Translations under genes and position numbers: made by a program | Shown: piece after piece, positions 28,343 to 35,833 of the stretch | How the letters are laid out: every line of letters starts with the position of its first letter | Position numbering within the stretch: position 1 is the first letter of the stretch | From: Chloroflexaceae bacterium | Lineage (GTDB): Bacteria > Chloroflexota > Chloroflexia > Chloroflexales > Chloroflexaceae | Reading direction: 5' to 3' | Assembly (NCBI GenBank): GCA_025057155.1 | Contig: JANWYD010000022.1 | Span: 27,551 to 91,550 of the forward strand | Length of the DNA stretch: 64,000 bases | The notes under the pieces: model-generated | The model's input: only the letters and a program-made list of their open reading frames with translations | What the model was told of the DNA's origin: nothing | Database searches by the model: none

Positions 28343-29167
28343 ATGCCAACGGAAACGACAGAACAGCCTGGCTTCCCGCCATACACGCTGACCGGCCACG
28401 GCCCGCCGCTGCTGCTGCTGCACGGCTTTACTGGCAGCGCCGAGGAGTGGGCCGGACTGATCCCCGCCCTGACGCCGCTGCGCCAGGTCATTGCCGTGGA
28501 CCTGCCGGGCCACGGGCGCGCACCGGCCCCCGCCGATCCCTCCCGCTACACAATGGAGCGGACCGTTGCCGAGCTGCTGGCCCTGCTCGACCATCTGGAC
28601 CACGCTGCCTGCGATATTCTGGGCTACTCGATGGGCGGGCGGGTGGCCATGCACCTCGCCGCGACGGCCCCGGCGCGGGTGCGCGCCCTGATCCTCGAAA
28701 GCGCCTCGCCGGGCATCGAGGACCCTGCCGAGCGAGCCGCCCGCGCCGCCGCTGACGAGGCCCTCGCCGCACGCATCGAACAGGAGGGTCTGGAGTGGTT
28801 CGTGGACCACTGGGCCAGCCTGCCCCTGTTTGCCAGCCAGGCCCGCCTGCCGGAGGCCGCGCGCATTGCCCTGCGGGAGCGCCGGTTGCGCGGGAGCGCC
28901 ACGGGGTACGCCAACAGCCTGCGGGGTCTGGGCGCGGGGCGCCAGCGCAGCCTCTGGGCCGACCTGCCGGCGATGCGCGTCCCGACCCTGATCATCAGCG
29001 GCGAACTCGACGAAAAATACGTCGCCATCGGCGCGCGCATGGCGGCGGCTATGCCCCTGGCTCGCCAGGTGATCGTGCCCGGCGCCGGCCACACCGTCCA
29101 CCTGGAGCAGCCTGAAGCCTTTCAGGAAGTTGTGGTAGGATACATGACAGGGAATGCGGTAGGTTGA
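28343..29167 (+). CDS. menH: SHCHC synthase, alpha/beta hydrolase (MenH)
   Basis: Eliminates pyruvate from the MenD product to give 2-succinyl-6-hydroxy-2,4-cyclohexadiene-1-carboxylate. The 274 residues have an alpha/beta-hydrolase fold. The oxyanion segment is LLLLHGFTG, the nucleophile is S96 in GYSMGG, the acid is D223 (GELDEKY) and the base is H250 (GAGHTVH). DLPGHG matches MenH proteins. A generic hydrolase is possible by sequence alone, but position between menD and menB makes MenH the better call. Confidence 0.92.
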   Translation: MPTETTEQPGFPPYTLTGHGPPLLLLHGFTGSAEEWAGLIPALTPLRQVIAVDLPGHGRAPAPADPSRYTMERTVAELLALLDHLDHAACDILGYSMGGRVAMHLAATAPARVRALILESASPGIEDPAERAARAAADEALAARIEQEGLEWFVDHWASLPLFASQARLPEAARIALRERRLRGSATGYANSLRGLGAGRQRSLWADLPAMRVPTLIISGELDEKYVAIGARMAAAMPLARQVIVPGAGHTVHLEQPEAFQEVVVGYMTGNAVG

Positions 29168-29479
29168 GACTTCCGCGGCGAAGCTGCACGCTCCGGGGAG
29201 AGAGATTTTTGGGGAGAGGGTAGCCTTCCCGAAGCCTCCTCTGAGCCATGGGGCGGGCCAGGCTGATTGTATCACACTGCGCCTACCGGGAGAGGGTCAG
29301 AGGGTTGCGCCCTTGCGTGAACCACCTGCCCGCCAGGAGGGGGTGGGAGGGCTGCGCCCTCCCACAAACTTCTCTGCACCCTGCAGTGGTGCGGTGAATC
29401 CGCAGCGGACCCACGTGCACGTGGGGAAACGGGGGTTTACCCACGTGCACGTTTAGAATTTGGAGCAAGGAACACATAT
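29168..29479. other. 312-bp gap before menB with a dyad operator candidate
   Basis: Contains a GGGAGGGCTGCGCCCTCCC hairpin (about 29348-29367) and the palindromic pair at 29409-29452. No gene seen. An AAGGA Shine-Dalgarno lies just before the menB ATG. Confidence 0.65.
29409..29452 (+). promoter_or_regulatory. Candidate operator: 16-bp palindrome plus direct half-repeat
   Basis: CCCACGTGCACGTGGG (29410-29425) is a perfect 16-bp palindrome. ACCCACGTGCACGT occurs at 29409-29422 and again at 29439-29452, exactly 30 bp apart (about three helical turns). The pair ends 27 bp before the menB start. This is what a dimeric repressor or activator site would look like. Confidence 0.6.
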
Positions 29480-30307
29480 ATGCCTATCGAGTGGATCAGC
29501 GCGGGCACCTACACCGACATCATCTACGAACACGACGCGGCGGGCGAAGGGATCGCCAAAATCACCATCAACCGCCCGGAGAAGCGCAACGCCTTTCGCC
29601 CCGAAACGGTGCAAGAACTGCTCGATGCCTTCTCGCGCGCCCGCGACGACGAGCGCATCGGCGTCATTCTCTTCACTGGCGCCGGCGATAAGGCGTTCTG
29701 CTCCGGCGGCGATCAGACCGTTCGTGGCGAGGGCGGCTACATCGGGCAGGACGACATCCCACGGCTCAATGTGCTTGACCTGCAACGCCTCATTCGGATT
29801 ATTCCCAAGCCGGTCATCGCCCTGGTGGCGGGTTACGCCATCGGCGGAGGTCACGTGCTCCATGTCGTGTGCGACCTGACCATCGCCGCCGACAACGCCA
29901 TCTTCGGGCAAACCGGGCCGCGGGTGGGCAGTTTCGACGGCGGCTACGGCTCCAACTTGCTGGCGCGCATGGTTGGCGACAAAAAGGCCCGCGAAATCTG
30001 GTACCTCTGCCGCCAGTACAACGCCCAGCAGGCCCTGGAGATGGGACTGGTGAACGCCGTGGTGCCCCTGGAGCGCCTGGAGGACGAGGGGGTGCAGTGG
30101 GCCCGCGAGATCCTGGAGAAAAGCCCCCTGGCGATCCGCATGCTCAAGGCGGCGATCAACGCCGCCGCCGATGGCCATGCCGGCCTGCAGCAGCTCGCTG
30201 GCGACGCCACCCTGCTCTACTACCTGACCCAGGAGGCGCAGGAGGGGCACCGGGCCTACCTCGAAAAGCGCAAGCCCAACTTCCGGCGCTTCCGGCGCTT
30301 TCCTTGA
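29480..30307 (+). CDS. menB: 1,4-dihydroxy-2-naphthoyl-CoA synthase
   Basis: Crotonase-fold enzyme closing the second ring of the naphthoquinone by Dieckmann condensation of OSB-CoA. The 275 residues carry [15 protein letters not shown] near 30-44, the oxyanion segment AFCSGGDQ (about 72-79), [19 protein letters not shown] and the MenB-diagnostic [13 protein letters not shown] (about 144-156). The C-terminus FRRFRRFP is also typical. It is cytosolic. AAGGA precedes the ATG. It is preceded by its own palindromic site, so it may have separate regulation from menF-D-H. Confidence 0.96.
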   Translation: MPIEWISAGTYTDIIYEHDAAGEGIAKITINRPEKRNAFRPETVQELLDAFSRARDDERIGVILFTGAGDKAFCSGGDQTVRGEGGYIGQDDIPRLNVLDLQRLIRIIPKPVIALVAGYAIGGGHVLHVVCDLTIAADNAIFGQTGPRVGSFDGGYGSNLLARMVGDKKAREIWYLCRQYNAQQALEMGLVNAVVPLERLEDEGVQWAREILEKSPLAIRMLKAAINAAADGHAGLQQLAGDATLLYYLTQEAQEGHRAYLEKRKPNFRRFRRFP

Positions 30308-30311
30308 TGTA

Positions 30312-30385
30312 GGGGAACCAGGTTTCCCCGTTACCCCTGCCTATGGGGGCAACCTTCCAGGTTGCCCCCACCGGGGAAACCTGGT
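30312..30385. repeat. Nested inverted repeats between menB and menA
   Basis: The outer arms ACCAGGTTTCCCC (30317-30329) and GGGGAAACCTGGT (30373-30385) are perfect complements. They enclose a perfect 12-bp hairpin TGGGGGCAACCT (30344-30355)/AGGTTGCCCCCA (30359-30370), loop TCC. It starts right after the menB stop and ends 36 bp before menA, so it likely isolates the two genes transcriptionally. Confidence 0.75.
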
Positions 30386-30405
30386 ATCCCTCCGCCTACG
30401 CCCCG

Positions 30406-30414
30406 TGCTATACT
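30406..30414 (+). promoter_or_regulatory. Extended -10 (TGCTATACT) abutting the menA start
   Basis: TATACT at 30409-30414 with TGC extension. The predicted start of transcription (6-8 nt downstream) coincides with the menA ATG at 30422, and no Shine-Dalgarno is present. The transcript may be leaderless. Confidence 0.5.
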
Positions 30415-30421
30415 CTGAGTT

Positions 30422-31327
30422 ATGACGACCAAGGTCACCACGCCGGCCCCTCCGGGGCCGCTCAAACGCTGGTTGATGGCCATCCGCGTGCCGACGCTTC
30501 CGGCGGCGGTCGTGCCGGTGCTGGCAGGATCGGCGACGGCCTTCGCCGACGGCTTCTTGCGGCCCCTGGCGTTCGTGGCGGCGCTGCTGGCGGCGTTGCT
30601 CATTCAGATCGGCACCAATCTCGCCAACGATTACTTCGACCACCTCAAGGGCGCCGATACCCCCGAACGCCTCGGCCCCACCCGCGTAACCCAGAGCGGC
30701 CTCATCGCCCCGGCGACGGTGCGCAACGCCATGTTGCTGTGCTTCGGCCTGGCCGCCCTCTGCGGCGTCTACCTGATCGTCATCGGCGGCTGGCCCATCC
30801 TGCTGATCGGCGTGCTTTCCATCGCCTCGGGCATTCTTTACACCGGCGGGCCATTTCCGCTGGGCTACCACGGCCTGGGCGATCTGTTCACCTTCGTCTT
30901 CTTTGGCATCATCGCCGTCGTTGGCACCGACTATCTGCATACCGGCGCCTTTCGTCTGCCAGCGTTCCTGGTCAGTCTGCCGGTGGCGATGCTGGTGACG
31001 GCGATCATCGTGGTGAACAACCTGCGCGACGCGCCGACTGACCGCAAGGCCGGCAAGCGCACCCTGGCGGTGATCTTCGGCGAGCGCTTTGCCCGTGTCG
31101 AGTACTTGACCCTGGTGCTCGCGGCCTACCTGTTGTTGCCGGTGATCTGGTGGTGGAACGGCACGTCGCCCTTCGTGCTACTGCCGTGGCTCAGCTTCCC
31201 ACTGGCCCTGCCTCTGCTGCGCATGGTGTGGACCGAGCGAGGTCGCGTGCTCAACCTGGCCCTGCGCGGCACCGCCCGCCTGCACCTGATCTTCGGCGCG
31301 TTGCTGGCGGTTGGGTTGATTGTATGA
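30422..31327 (+). CDS. menA: 1,4-dihydroxy-2-naphthoate polyprenyltransferase (MenA)
   Basis: UbiA-family membrane prenyltransferase joining the side chain to the naphthoate head group. The 301 residues form about 8-9 helices. The two Asp-rich motifs are NDYFDHLKGAD (about 71-81) and DAPTDRKAGKRT (about 202-213), binding the prenyl diphosphate through magnesium. A cytoplasmic N-terminus with LKRWLMAIRVPTLPAAVVPV is typical of MenA. An extended -10 overlaps the start region, so it may be separately transcribed. menE follows 143 bp later. Confidence 0.95.
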   Translation: MTTKVTTPAPPGPLKRWLMAIRVPTLPAAVVPVLAGSATAFADGFLRPLAFVAALLAALLIQIGTNLANDYFDHLKGADTPERLGPTRVTQSGLIAPATVRNAMLLCFGLAALCGVYLIVIGGWPILLIGVLSIASGILYTGGPFPLGYHGLGDLFTFVFFGIIAVVGTDYLHTGAFRLPAFLVSLPVAMLVTAIIVVNNLRDAPTDRKAGKRTLAVIFGERFARVEYLTLVLAAYLLLPVIWWWNGTSPFVLLPWLSFPLALPLLRMVWTERGRVLNLALRGTARLHLIFGALLAVGLIV

Positions 31328-31470
31328 GGTTGGAGCGGGCAAGTCCTTCGATGATATGCCATCCCCCCCTCCCAACCTTCCCCCGCTGGGGGGAGGAGTT
31401 CATTTCCTTCCCCCGGAGAAGGGGCAGGGAGGGGGCGACCGCGAACGATGTTTCGTCACCAAGATAGATC

Positions 31471-32946
31471 ATGACCACCATCCCCGACTGGCTGGCCCGT
31501 CGCGCGGCGCTGCATCCCCATCGTCCAGCGCTGATCACCCCTGGCGGCACGTGGACGTTCGCCGAGCTTGATGGCCAGGCCACTTATCTTGCCACACGCC
31601 TTGCCGACCTGGGTGTGCAAGCCGGGGACCGCGTCGCGGTGCTGGCGCGCAATGGCCCGGCTTATGTGGCCGCGATCCACGCCGCGCCCCGTTGCGGGGC
31701 CGTGCTGGCGCCCCTCAACATCCGCCTGGCCCCTGCCGAACTGGCCTGGCAGCTCGCCGATTGCGGGGCCACCCTGCTGCTCCACGACGCCGAGCACGCC
31801 GGCATCGCCGCCAGTCTCGGCGCGGCGCCGCGGGTGGCGCTTGAGGACCTCGGCGATCCCGGGCCAGACACCGGCGCCTCGATAGCGGAGCGCGCCCTGG
31901 CCCTTGACGCGCCGCATACAATCATCTACACCTCCGGCACCACTGGCCGGCCCAAAGGCGCCGTGCTAACCATCGGCAACCACTGGTGGAGCGCAATGGG
32001 ATCGGCGCTTAACCTGGGCCTGCGCGACGATGACCGCTGGCTGGCGGTCCTGCCGCTGTTCCACGTCGGCGGGCTGGCGATTGTGCTGCGGGGGGCGATC
32101 TACGGCATCCCGGTGGTGCTCCACGAGCGCTTTGACCCCGCCGCCGCCCTGGATGCGATTGACCGCCAGGGCGTGACGATCGCCTCGCTGGTGGCGGTCA
32201 TGCTCCAGCGCATGCTCGATCTGCGCGGCGCGACGCCCTTCCCGCCACATTTCCGCTGCGCGCTGCTCGGCGGCGGCCCCGCCCCCCGGCCGCTCCTCGA
32301 AGCCTGCGCCGTCCGCGGCGTGCCGGTCGCGCCGACCTACGGCCTGACCGAGGCCGCTTCTCAGGTCGCTGCCCTGGCTCCCGCCGACGCCCGGCGCAAG
32401 CCCGGCTCTGTGGGCCAGCCGTTACTGCCTGCCGAGGTGCGCATCGTTAACGCCGCAGGGCACGACGCCGCGCCCGAGGAGGTGGGCGAGATCTGGGTGC
32501 GCGGCCCCACCGTCACCCCCGGCTACCACGGGCATCCCGAAGCCAGCGCCGCCGCCATCGTGGACGGCTGGCTGCGCACCGGCGATCTGGGCTATCGCGA
32601 CTCTGAGGGCTTCCTCTACGTAGTTGACCGGCGCAGCGACCTGATCATCTCCGGCGGTGAAAACGTCTATCCGGCGGAGGTCGAGGCGGTGTTGCTGGCC
32701 CATCCCGCGGTGGCCGAGGCGGGCGTCATAGGCGCCCCCGACCCGACCTGGGGGCAGGCCCCGGTCGCCTTCGTGGTACTGGCGTCAGGCTGGTCGCCGA
32801 CGGAGGCTCTGGCCGCCGAAGTGCTGGCCTTCTGCCGGGAGCGCCTGGCGGCCTACAAGCGCCCGCGCCGCCTGCGCTTCGTCGCCGCCCTGCCCCGCAC
32901 CGCTGCCGGCAAGCTGCAACGCGCCAGACTGCGGGATATGCTGTAA
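31471..32946 (+). CDS. menE: o-succinylbenzoate-CoA ligase
   Basis: Adenylate-forming ligase making OSB-CoA, the substrate of MenB. The 491 residues start with a short family-typical MTTIPDWLARRAALHP. Motifs are the ATP-binding YTSGTTGRPKGAVLT (about 152-166), PTYGLTEAASQVA (about 288-300), TGDLGYRDSEGF and the catalytic-lysine end PRTAAGKLQRARLRDML. By itself it could be a generic acyl-CoA ligase; context with menB and menA makes MenE the call. It closes the men run. A minus-strand gene converges on it 14 bp later. Confidence 0.92.
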   Translation: MTTIPDWLARRAALHPHRPALITPGGTWTFAELDGQATYLATRLADLGVQAGDRVAVLARNGPAYVAAIHAAPRCGAVLAPLNIRLAPAELAWQLADCGATLLLHDAEHAGIAASLGAAPRVALEDLGDPGPDTGASIAERALALDAPHTIIYTSGTTGRPKGAVLTIGNHWWSAMGSALNLGLRDDDRWLAVLPLFHVGGLAIVLRGAIYGIPVVLHERFDPAAALDAIDRQGVTIASLVAVMLQRMLDLRGATPFPPHFRCALLGGGPAPRPLLEACAVRGVPVAPTYGLTEAASQVAALAPADARRKPGSVGQPLLPAEVRIVNAAGHDAAPEEVGEIWVRGPTVTPGYHGHPEASAAAIVDGWLRTGDLGYRDSEGFLYVVDRRSDLIISGGENVYPAEVEAVLLAHPAVAEAGVIGAPDPTWGQAPVAFVVLASGWSPTEALAAEVLAFCRERLAAYKRPRRLRFVAALPRTAAGKLQRARLRDML

Positions 32947-32960
32947 TATTCGATTGCCGT

Positions 32961-33629
32961 TCAATGGGGATTGGTATAGTACCAACGCTTGTTCTCCGCC
33001 TCCCCGCCCGCTGTGACGCCTGGCGCTCTGGCGCTGAACGGGAGCAGGAGGAATACCAGAGCGAACCCCAGGACCGTGGTAAGCAGCGCGGCGGTCCAGA
33101 AGGCGTAGTTCAGAGGAACGGCATAGGTCAGCGGGGGATGGTGGCCGAGAGCATAGTCAACCAGTAGCGAAAGGGCATACCAGCCGACGATGCCCAGGCG
33201 CGTCGGCAGGCCCAGGGCGCCGATGCGCGTGGCGAGCAGGAGACCCTCGCAGGTCAGCCCGATGTGCGACACAAACAGCATCGCCTCCAGCGGCCAGTAG
33301 CCCGGCACAAACCCGGCCACACTCCAATGGCGCAACCAGAAGGCCAGGGTCCACAGTCCGTACTTGATGCAGGCGACGGCGGCGAAGGCGTTGAACCAGC
33401 CCCACTGCCGCCCGTAGTACAGGCCCAGGAAGGCCGCCGTGGCCAGCAACGCCGCCAGCGGGCAGTCGGGGATGAAGGGCCAGGCCCAGAGGGGAGAAGC
33501 AGTCAGTTGCGGCCCGTACCACACCCAGCCGCCCCAGACCACCCCGACGGCGTTGGCGGCCATACAACTCCAGAAGATCAGCGGGTTCCGCAGGATGAGG
33601 TTGAGGATCTTTTCAAGCAGAGTGAGCAT
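32961..33629 (-). CDS. DUF1405 family membrane protein
   Basis: A 222-residue integral membrane protein with about 6-7 helices. The segments NPLIFWSCMAANAVGVVWGGWVW reduced to its core AANAVGVVWG, FIPDCPLAALLAT and KYGLWTLAFWLRHW match the DUF1405/YpjA family as I recall it. In Bacillus the ypjA gene lies beside the menaquinol:cytochrome c reductase genes, so proximity to a menaquinone cluster may be meaningful, but the function is unknown. GAGG precedes the ATG. It converges with menE. Confidence 0.75.
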   Translation of the reverse strand: MLTLLEKILNLILRNPLIFWSCMAANAVGVVWGGWVWYGPQLTASPLWAWPFIPDCPLAALLATAAFLGLYYGRQWGWFNAFAAVACIKYGLWTLAFWLRHWSVAGFVPGYWPLEAMLFVSHIGLTCEGLLLATRIGALGLPTRLGIVGWYALSLLVDYALGHHPPLTYAVPLNYAFWTAALLTTVLGFALVFLLLPFSARAPGVTAGGEAENKRWYYTNPH

Positions 33630-33989
33630 ACGCCTCGGAGGGTCTGGGAGGGCTTCGCCCTCCCGCGGAGATCGTTTTTCAGCGGCAAAGCCGCCCAGGT
33701 TCCCAACGCGAGCACAGGCGGTGAGAGCAGGGCGAGGAACCCGGGGTTCCCTAACTTCTCAGGTGGAGGGTTTTCCAGCGCATCCTGGCGTCGCATTGGC
33801 CATCCGGGGCATCGGGACGCCCAAGCCCCCCTCTCCCTGAGCGGGAGAGGGGGGAGGGGGGGTGAGGACCGTAAGCCCACTGGCATGCCGAAAACCCCTG
33901 CTCGCTCGAAAAACCCTACACCTGAGAAGGTTCCCCAACCCCCTTCCGCCAGGATGGCAAGGTTCGGGACAACCCGGTCATCCAACGCC
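33630..33989. other. 360-bp intergenic region holding MITE copy C
   Basis: Between two minus-strand genes. It contains a GGGAGGGCTTCGCCCTCCC hairpin (about 33646-33664) and the MITE-like element at 33756-33928. No gene. Confidence 0.7.
33756..33928. mobile_element. MITE-like element, copy C (173 bp, same orientation as A)
   Basis: It starts TTCTCAGGTGGAGGGTTTTC and ends GAAAAACCCTACACCTGAGAA. The interior is nearly the same as copy A, with a CCCTCTCCCTGAGCGGGAGA central hairpin and the ATGCCGAAAACCCC segment. Confidence 0.85.
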
Positions 33990-34538
33990 TCAACGCAGGC
34001 GCCGGATGGGCACCCCGCCCACGAAGGCCCCGGGGGGCACATCGCGGTTGACCAGGCTCATCGCCGACACGGTCGCCCCTGTGCCGATCACTACGCCGGG
34101 GAGGACTGTGCAATTCGCGCCGATGGTTACATCGCGGCCGATCACCACCGGCCCCCGCCGCCACTCTTGCCGCGTGAACTCGTGGCAGAGAATGGTCGAG
34201 TTATAGCCGATCACACAATTCTCCCCCAGGGTTACGTCCTGGGGGAAGAAAATGTCGAACATCACCATCAGCCCAACCGAGGCGTGAGCGCCCACGCGCA
34301 TGCCGAGCGCGCGGTACAGGGCATTTTTGAGAGGGAGAAACGGAACGTAGCGCGCCAGTTGGATGACTGCCGCGTTACGAGCTATGCGCACATAGCCGCC
34401 TGTGACCTGTGGGAAGTACCAGAGCGCGTTGTGCGGCCCTGGCGAGGGATGCACCGCGAGGCGAGCCTTGCGCGCCGCGCTGGAGCCCAGCCCGTCGGCC
34501 TCCCAGGTTGCGAGCGTTTGCCCGTTGCCCTGCCGCAT
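33990..34538 (-). CDS. Left-handed beta-helix acyltransferase (hexapeptide repeat)
   Basis: A 182-residue hexapeptide-repeat transferase, probably an O-acetyltransferase using acyl-CoA. Imperfect [LIV]G-x4 repeats run through the C-terminal two thirds: GAHASVGLMVMF, VTLGENCVIGYNS, VVIGRDVTIGANCTVLPGVV. The catalytic-type His is in STILCHEF. The end is VPPGAFVGGVP, the usual final coil of the LbH fold. Substrates may be sugars or cell-wall components. GAGGAA precedes the ATG. It stands alone between two MITE-like elements. Confidence 0.88.
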   Translation of the reverse strand: MRQGNGQTLATWEADGLGSSAARKARLAVHPSPGPHNALWYFPQVTGGYVRIARNAAVIQLARYVPFLPLKNALYRALGMRVGAHASVGLMVMFDIFFPQDVTLGENCVIGYNSTILCHEFTRQEWRRGPVVIGRDVTIGANCTVLPGVVIGTGATVSAMSLVNRDVPPGAFVGGVPIRRLR

Positions 34539-34700
34539 AGTTCCTCGTATGGTTCACTCCGTCGCGTTTCAGTGTAACATAGTTCCGCGGAAGGGCGTAG
34601 GCAAACCGGGTTTCCTCCAGGGCTAATCCAATGTCTTTGCGGCGATCCCCGGCCTTCGCGCCAGAGGCGGACTTTGCATCGGCGCCGGGGTATCCCCCAT

Positions 34701-34875
34701 CTCTCAGGTGCAGGGTTTTTTGGGCGAGCAGGGGTTTTCGGCATTCTAATGCGCTTACGGTCCTCACCCCCCCCGCTCCCCGCCCCTGCGAGCGGCAGCG
34801 GGGGGCCTGGGCGTCCCGATGCCCCGGATGGCCAATGCGACGCCAGGATGCGCCGGAAAACCCTACACCTGAGAA
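34701..34875. mobile_element. MITE-like element, copy D (175 bp, orientation of B)
   Basis: It starts CTCTCAGGTGCAGGGTTTTT and ends CCTACACCTGAGAA at 34875. The interior is read on the opposite strand from A, C and E. The central hairpin arms are more diverged (CCGCTCCCCGCCCCTGCGAG), suggesting an older copy. Confidence 0.82.
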
Positions 34876-34968
34876 TTATCCCCCACTCCTGACAAAGCAA
34901 GGGGTGAAAAACGAATCTCTCTGAGATGGCCGCGCGCTTCCGGACCTTGCCGCCCGGTTCCGGCCTGT

Positions 34969-34997
34969 TTGCCATGCCGGCGCTTCGGCCCTAGAAT
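34969..34997 (+). promoter_or_regulatory. Sigma-70 promoter upstream of the cobalamin adenosyltransferase
   Basis: TTGCCA (34969-34974), 17-bp spacer, TAGAAT (34992-34997); each hexamer has one mismatch to consensus. The predicted transcript would have a leader of about 195 nt before the ATG at 35202. Confidence 0.65.
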
Positions 34998-35201
34998 GCA
35001 GTACAGTCAGGTTTTTGAACCGGAAGTCCGGGAGGCTTTGACCTTTCAGGAACGTTCTTCCTCCCTCGTCGGGAGGAGCGTGGGGGAAAGCCGATTTCCC
35101 GTCCGCAGGCATGGTCTGTAAGAGCTGCGACCTCGCAGAAACGCTGTTTCCCGATCATCTTGGTAATGAGAATTGCCGGATGAACTACAAAGGACCAATC
35201 A

Positions 35202-35762
35202 ATGAAAATCTACACCAAGACTGGCGATGCCGGTGAGACCGGGCTGTTTGGCGGCCAGCGGGTCGCCAAGGACTCGTTGCGCGTTCAGGCCTATGGCAGC
35301 GCCGATGAGTGCAACGCCGCCCTGGGCGTGGCCCGCGCGATGGGCCTCGATCCCGAACTCGACAACCTGCTGGCTCAGGTGCAGAACCAGCTCTTTATCG
35401 TCGGGGCCGACCTGGCGACACCCGGCGAGAACCCTCACATTCCGCGGGTAAGCGAGGCTGATGTCACCTTTCTCGAAGGGTGGATTGACCGGCTCGAGGG
35501 TGAGCTGGCGCCCCTGCGGCAGTTCATTCTGCCGGGAGGCGTCCCGGCGGCCGCCTATCTGCACCTGGCGCGCACCGTCTGCCGGCGCGCCGAGCGCTGG
35601 GTAGTCAGCCTGGCGCAGGCCGAGCCGGTGAATGCTCAGGTGCTGGCCTACCTGAACCGCCTGTCGGACCTGCTGTTCGTCGCGGCCCGCGTGGCGAACG
35701 CGCGCGCCGGGGCCGCCGATGTGCCCTGGGTCAGCCCGCGCCTGGCGCGCCAGGGGGAGTGA
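35202..35762 (+). CDS. Cob(I)alamin adenosyltransferase, PduO/MMAB type
   Basis: Transfers the adenosyl group of ATP to reduced cobalamin, making coenzyme B12 for mutases. The 186 residues form a helical bundle. The N-terminal ATP-binding segment is MKIYTKTGDAGETGLFGGQR, with SADECNAALG and the C-terminal RRAERWVVSL and YLNRLSDLLFVAAR motifs of the PduO family. It is cytosolic. AAGGA precedes the ATG. It is isolated from other B12 genes. In Chloroflexia it could support methylmalonyl-CoA mutase, but no such gene is in this window. Confidence 0.94.
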   Translation: MKIYTKTGDAGETGLFGGQRVAKDSLRVQAYGSADECNAALGVARAMGLDPELDNLLAQVQNQLFIVGADLATPGENPHIPRVSEADVTFLEGWIDRLEGELAPLRQFILPGGVPAAAYLHLARTVCRRAERWVVSLAQAEPVNAQVLAYLNRLSDLLFVAARVANARAGAADVPWVSPRLARQGE

Positions 35763-35833
35763 GAGGCGTTCCCGGAGCGTCGCGCCCTCCGGGACCCGCG
35801 CCGTGCGGATTGCGGGATGCCATTGTTGCCGGT

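Larger units (their letters stand above)
34539..35201. other. 663-bp intergenic region with MITE copy D and a strong promoter
   Basis: The MITE-like element is at 34701-34875, a good sigma-70 promoter at 34969-34997, and then a leader of about 200 nt with a TCCTCCC-TCGTC-GGGAGGA hairpin near 35069-35089. I looked for a cobalamin riboswitch (B12 box) and saw none. No gene. Confidence 0.65.

Noticed and set aside
35004..35201. Cobalamin riboswitch upstream of the adenosyltransferase
   Set aside because: I looked for the B12 box and flanking helices and found no convincing match.
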